A DNA stretch of 64,000 bases, taken from the NCBI RefSeq assembly GCF_001298675.1, contig NZ_CYIG01000002.1, positions 95,865 to 159,864 of the forward strand, written 5' to 3'. A model generated the notes under the pieces. That model searched no databases, was not told where the DNA came from, and saw nothing but the letters and a program-made list of their open reading frames with translations. Position numbers and translations under genes: made by a program. Below are positions 63,675-64,000 of this stretch, piece after piece; positions within the stretch are counted from its first letter, which is position 1; every line of letters begins with the position of its first letter. The stretch comes from Paenacidovorax caeni (GTDB lineage: Bacteria; Pseudomonadota; Gammaproteobacteria; Burkholderiales; Burkholderiaceae_C).

Positions 63675-64000
63675 GTAAGCGTGGCCTCAAGGCCCTTGTT
63701 GCCGGGCCGAGGGGAGCAGGTCAGCATGCGTCCATATGCAAGACAGTGGACATACCCCTGAGTGGAGCGGCCCGAAGGTTGAGCGCACCCTTCGCAACGG
63801 CAAGCACATCTATTTCTCAACCTTCAAGGCTTGGCTGGTCGAACAGGCCAGCAGACCGGGCGCATCGGTCGCGGGTCTGGCGCTGCGCAACGGCGTCAAT
63901 GCCAATCTGCTGCGTCACTGGATGAAGCTGGGTCATTGGCAATCGGGCACCCCGACGCTGTTACCCGTGACTGTTCTCGCACAGCAGCCCTGTGCCGATG
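63675..64000 (+). mobile_element. IS66-family insertion sequence, left end (continues past window)
   Basis: GTAAGCGTGGCCTCAAGGC at 63675 fits the IS66-type terminal inverted repeat beginning GTAAGCG. The element's first gene follows 61 bp later. GGTGTTGA (63667-63674) just outside is the candidate 8-bp target duplication. The right end is outside the window. Confidence 0.75.
63736..64000 (+). CDS. tnpA: IS66-family accessory protein TnpA, N-terminal part
   Basis: Open from ATG to the window edge, 88 residues visible: MQDSGHTPEWSGPKVERTLR at the start, then YFSTFKAWLVEQA, SVAGLALRNGVNANLLRHWM and LPVTVLAQQP. The helix-turn-helix-like stretch ending NANLLRHWMK is typical of IS66 orf1, which is needed with TnpB and the TnpC transposase for transposition. 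It is missed by methods that need a stop codon. Confidence 0.82.
   Translation, partial: MQDSGHTPEWSGPKVERTLRNGKHIYFSTFKAWLVEQASRPGASVAGLALRNGVNANLLRHWMKLGHWQSGTPTLLPVTVLAQQPCAD

Noticed and set aside
63668..63925. 85-codon plus-strand ORF at the IS66 end
   Set aside because: It overlaps the TnpA frame starting at 63736 in another phase and its translation has no similarity to IS66 proteins.

Overview
The window reads as chromosomal DNA of a high-GC betaproteobacterium, most likely family Comamonadaceae (Acidovorax/Comamonas/Delftia-like). This rests on the alaA-hom-thrC and lolC-lolD-tatD gene orders, the recJ neighbourhood, long-tailed TrpS and a palindromic 'AGCGCTAGCAGCTAT' repeat of a kind I associate with this family. 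The exact genus is an inference.

Layout. 1-9.1 kb is core housekeeping: thrC (cut by the window edge), hom, an alanine aminotransferase, a PrxQ peroxiredoxin, a PIN-PhoH ATPase, tatD and the lipoprotein exporter lolDC. 9.1-10.9 kb is a visibly AT-rich patch with an Ig/propeller-like lipoprotein. 10.9-27.7 kb returns to core genes: recJ, a YqhA membrane protein, two chemoreceptors, a PHP phosphoesterase, a Sua5/YciO protein, an M50 protease and trpS. It also holds a three-gene sensory locus (OmpR-type regulator, LysM-FecR protein, CHASE2 histidine kinase) followed by a CheX-like protein, and ends in tRNA-Ser(UGA). 27.7-32.0 kb, just downstream of the tRNA, is accessory: two paralogous lipoproteins of unknown function and a decayed alpha/beta hydrolase.

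32.2-58.7 kb is a nitrogen-scavenging region. An NMT1-type ABC transporter is followed by a broken, truncated ureD. Next comes a transposase remnant and then about 17.7 kb containing: a D-amino-acid/glycine oxidase gene behind a tandem glycine riboswitch; a second, intact and divergent ureD; a response regulator; a permease-histidine kinase fusion; a five-gene urea/amide ABC transporter; formamidase fmdA, fmdB and aliphatic amidase amiE; and a MoxR-type ATPase with a VWA partner. Only then does the urease operon resume with ureA-ureJ-ureB-ureC-ureE-ureF-ureG. The simplest reading is that a cassette landed in an ancestral transporter-ureD-ureA operon, destroyed the resident ureD and supplied a replacement. 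I find sigma-54-type -24/-12 elements before the NMT1 transporter, the intact ureD and ureA, two with NtrC-like dyads upstream. This would let the separated pieces remain under one nitrogen-limitation control. The amide operon instead has a perfect 16-bp palindrome positioned as a FixJ/NarL-type activator site next to the divergent two-component genes.

58.8-63.6 kb is an arsenic-resistance operon read leftward (arsR-arsD-arsA-acr3-arsC-arsH). The window ends inside an IS66-family element whose left terminus lies 74 bp from arsR.

A roughly 60-bp palindromic repeat occurs at least eight times and repeatedly overlaps gene ends. It supplies stop codons of ureB and ureF, the recJ start, the LolD N-terminus and part of the UreJ signal peptide. 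No CRISPR array, rRNA gene or replication origin was seen.
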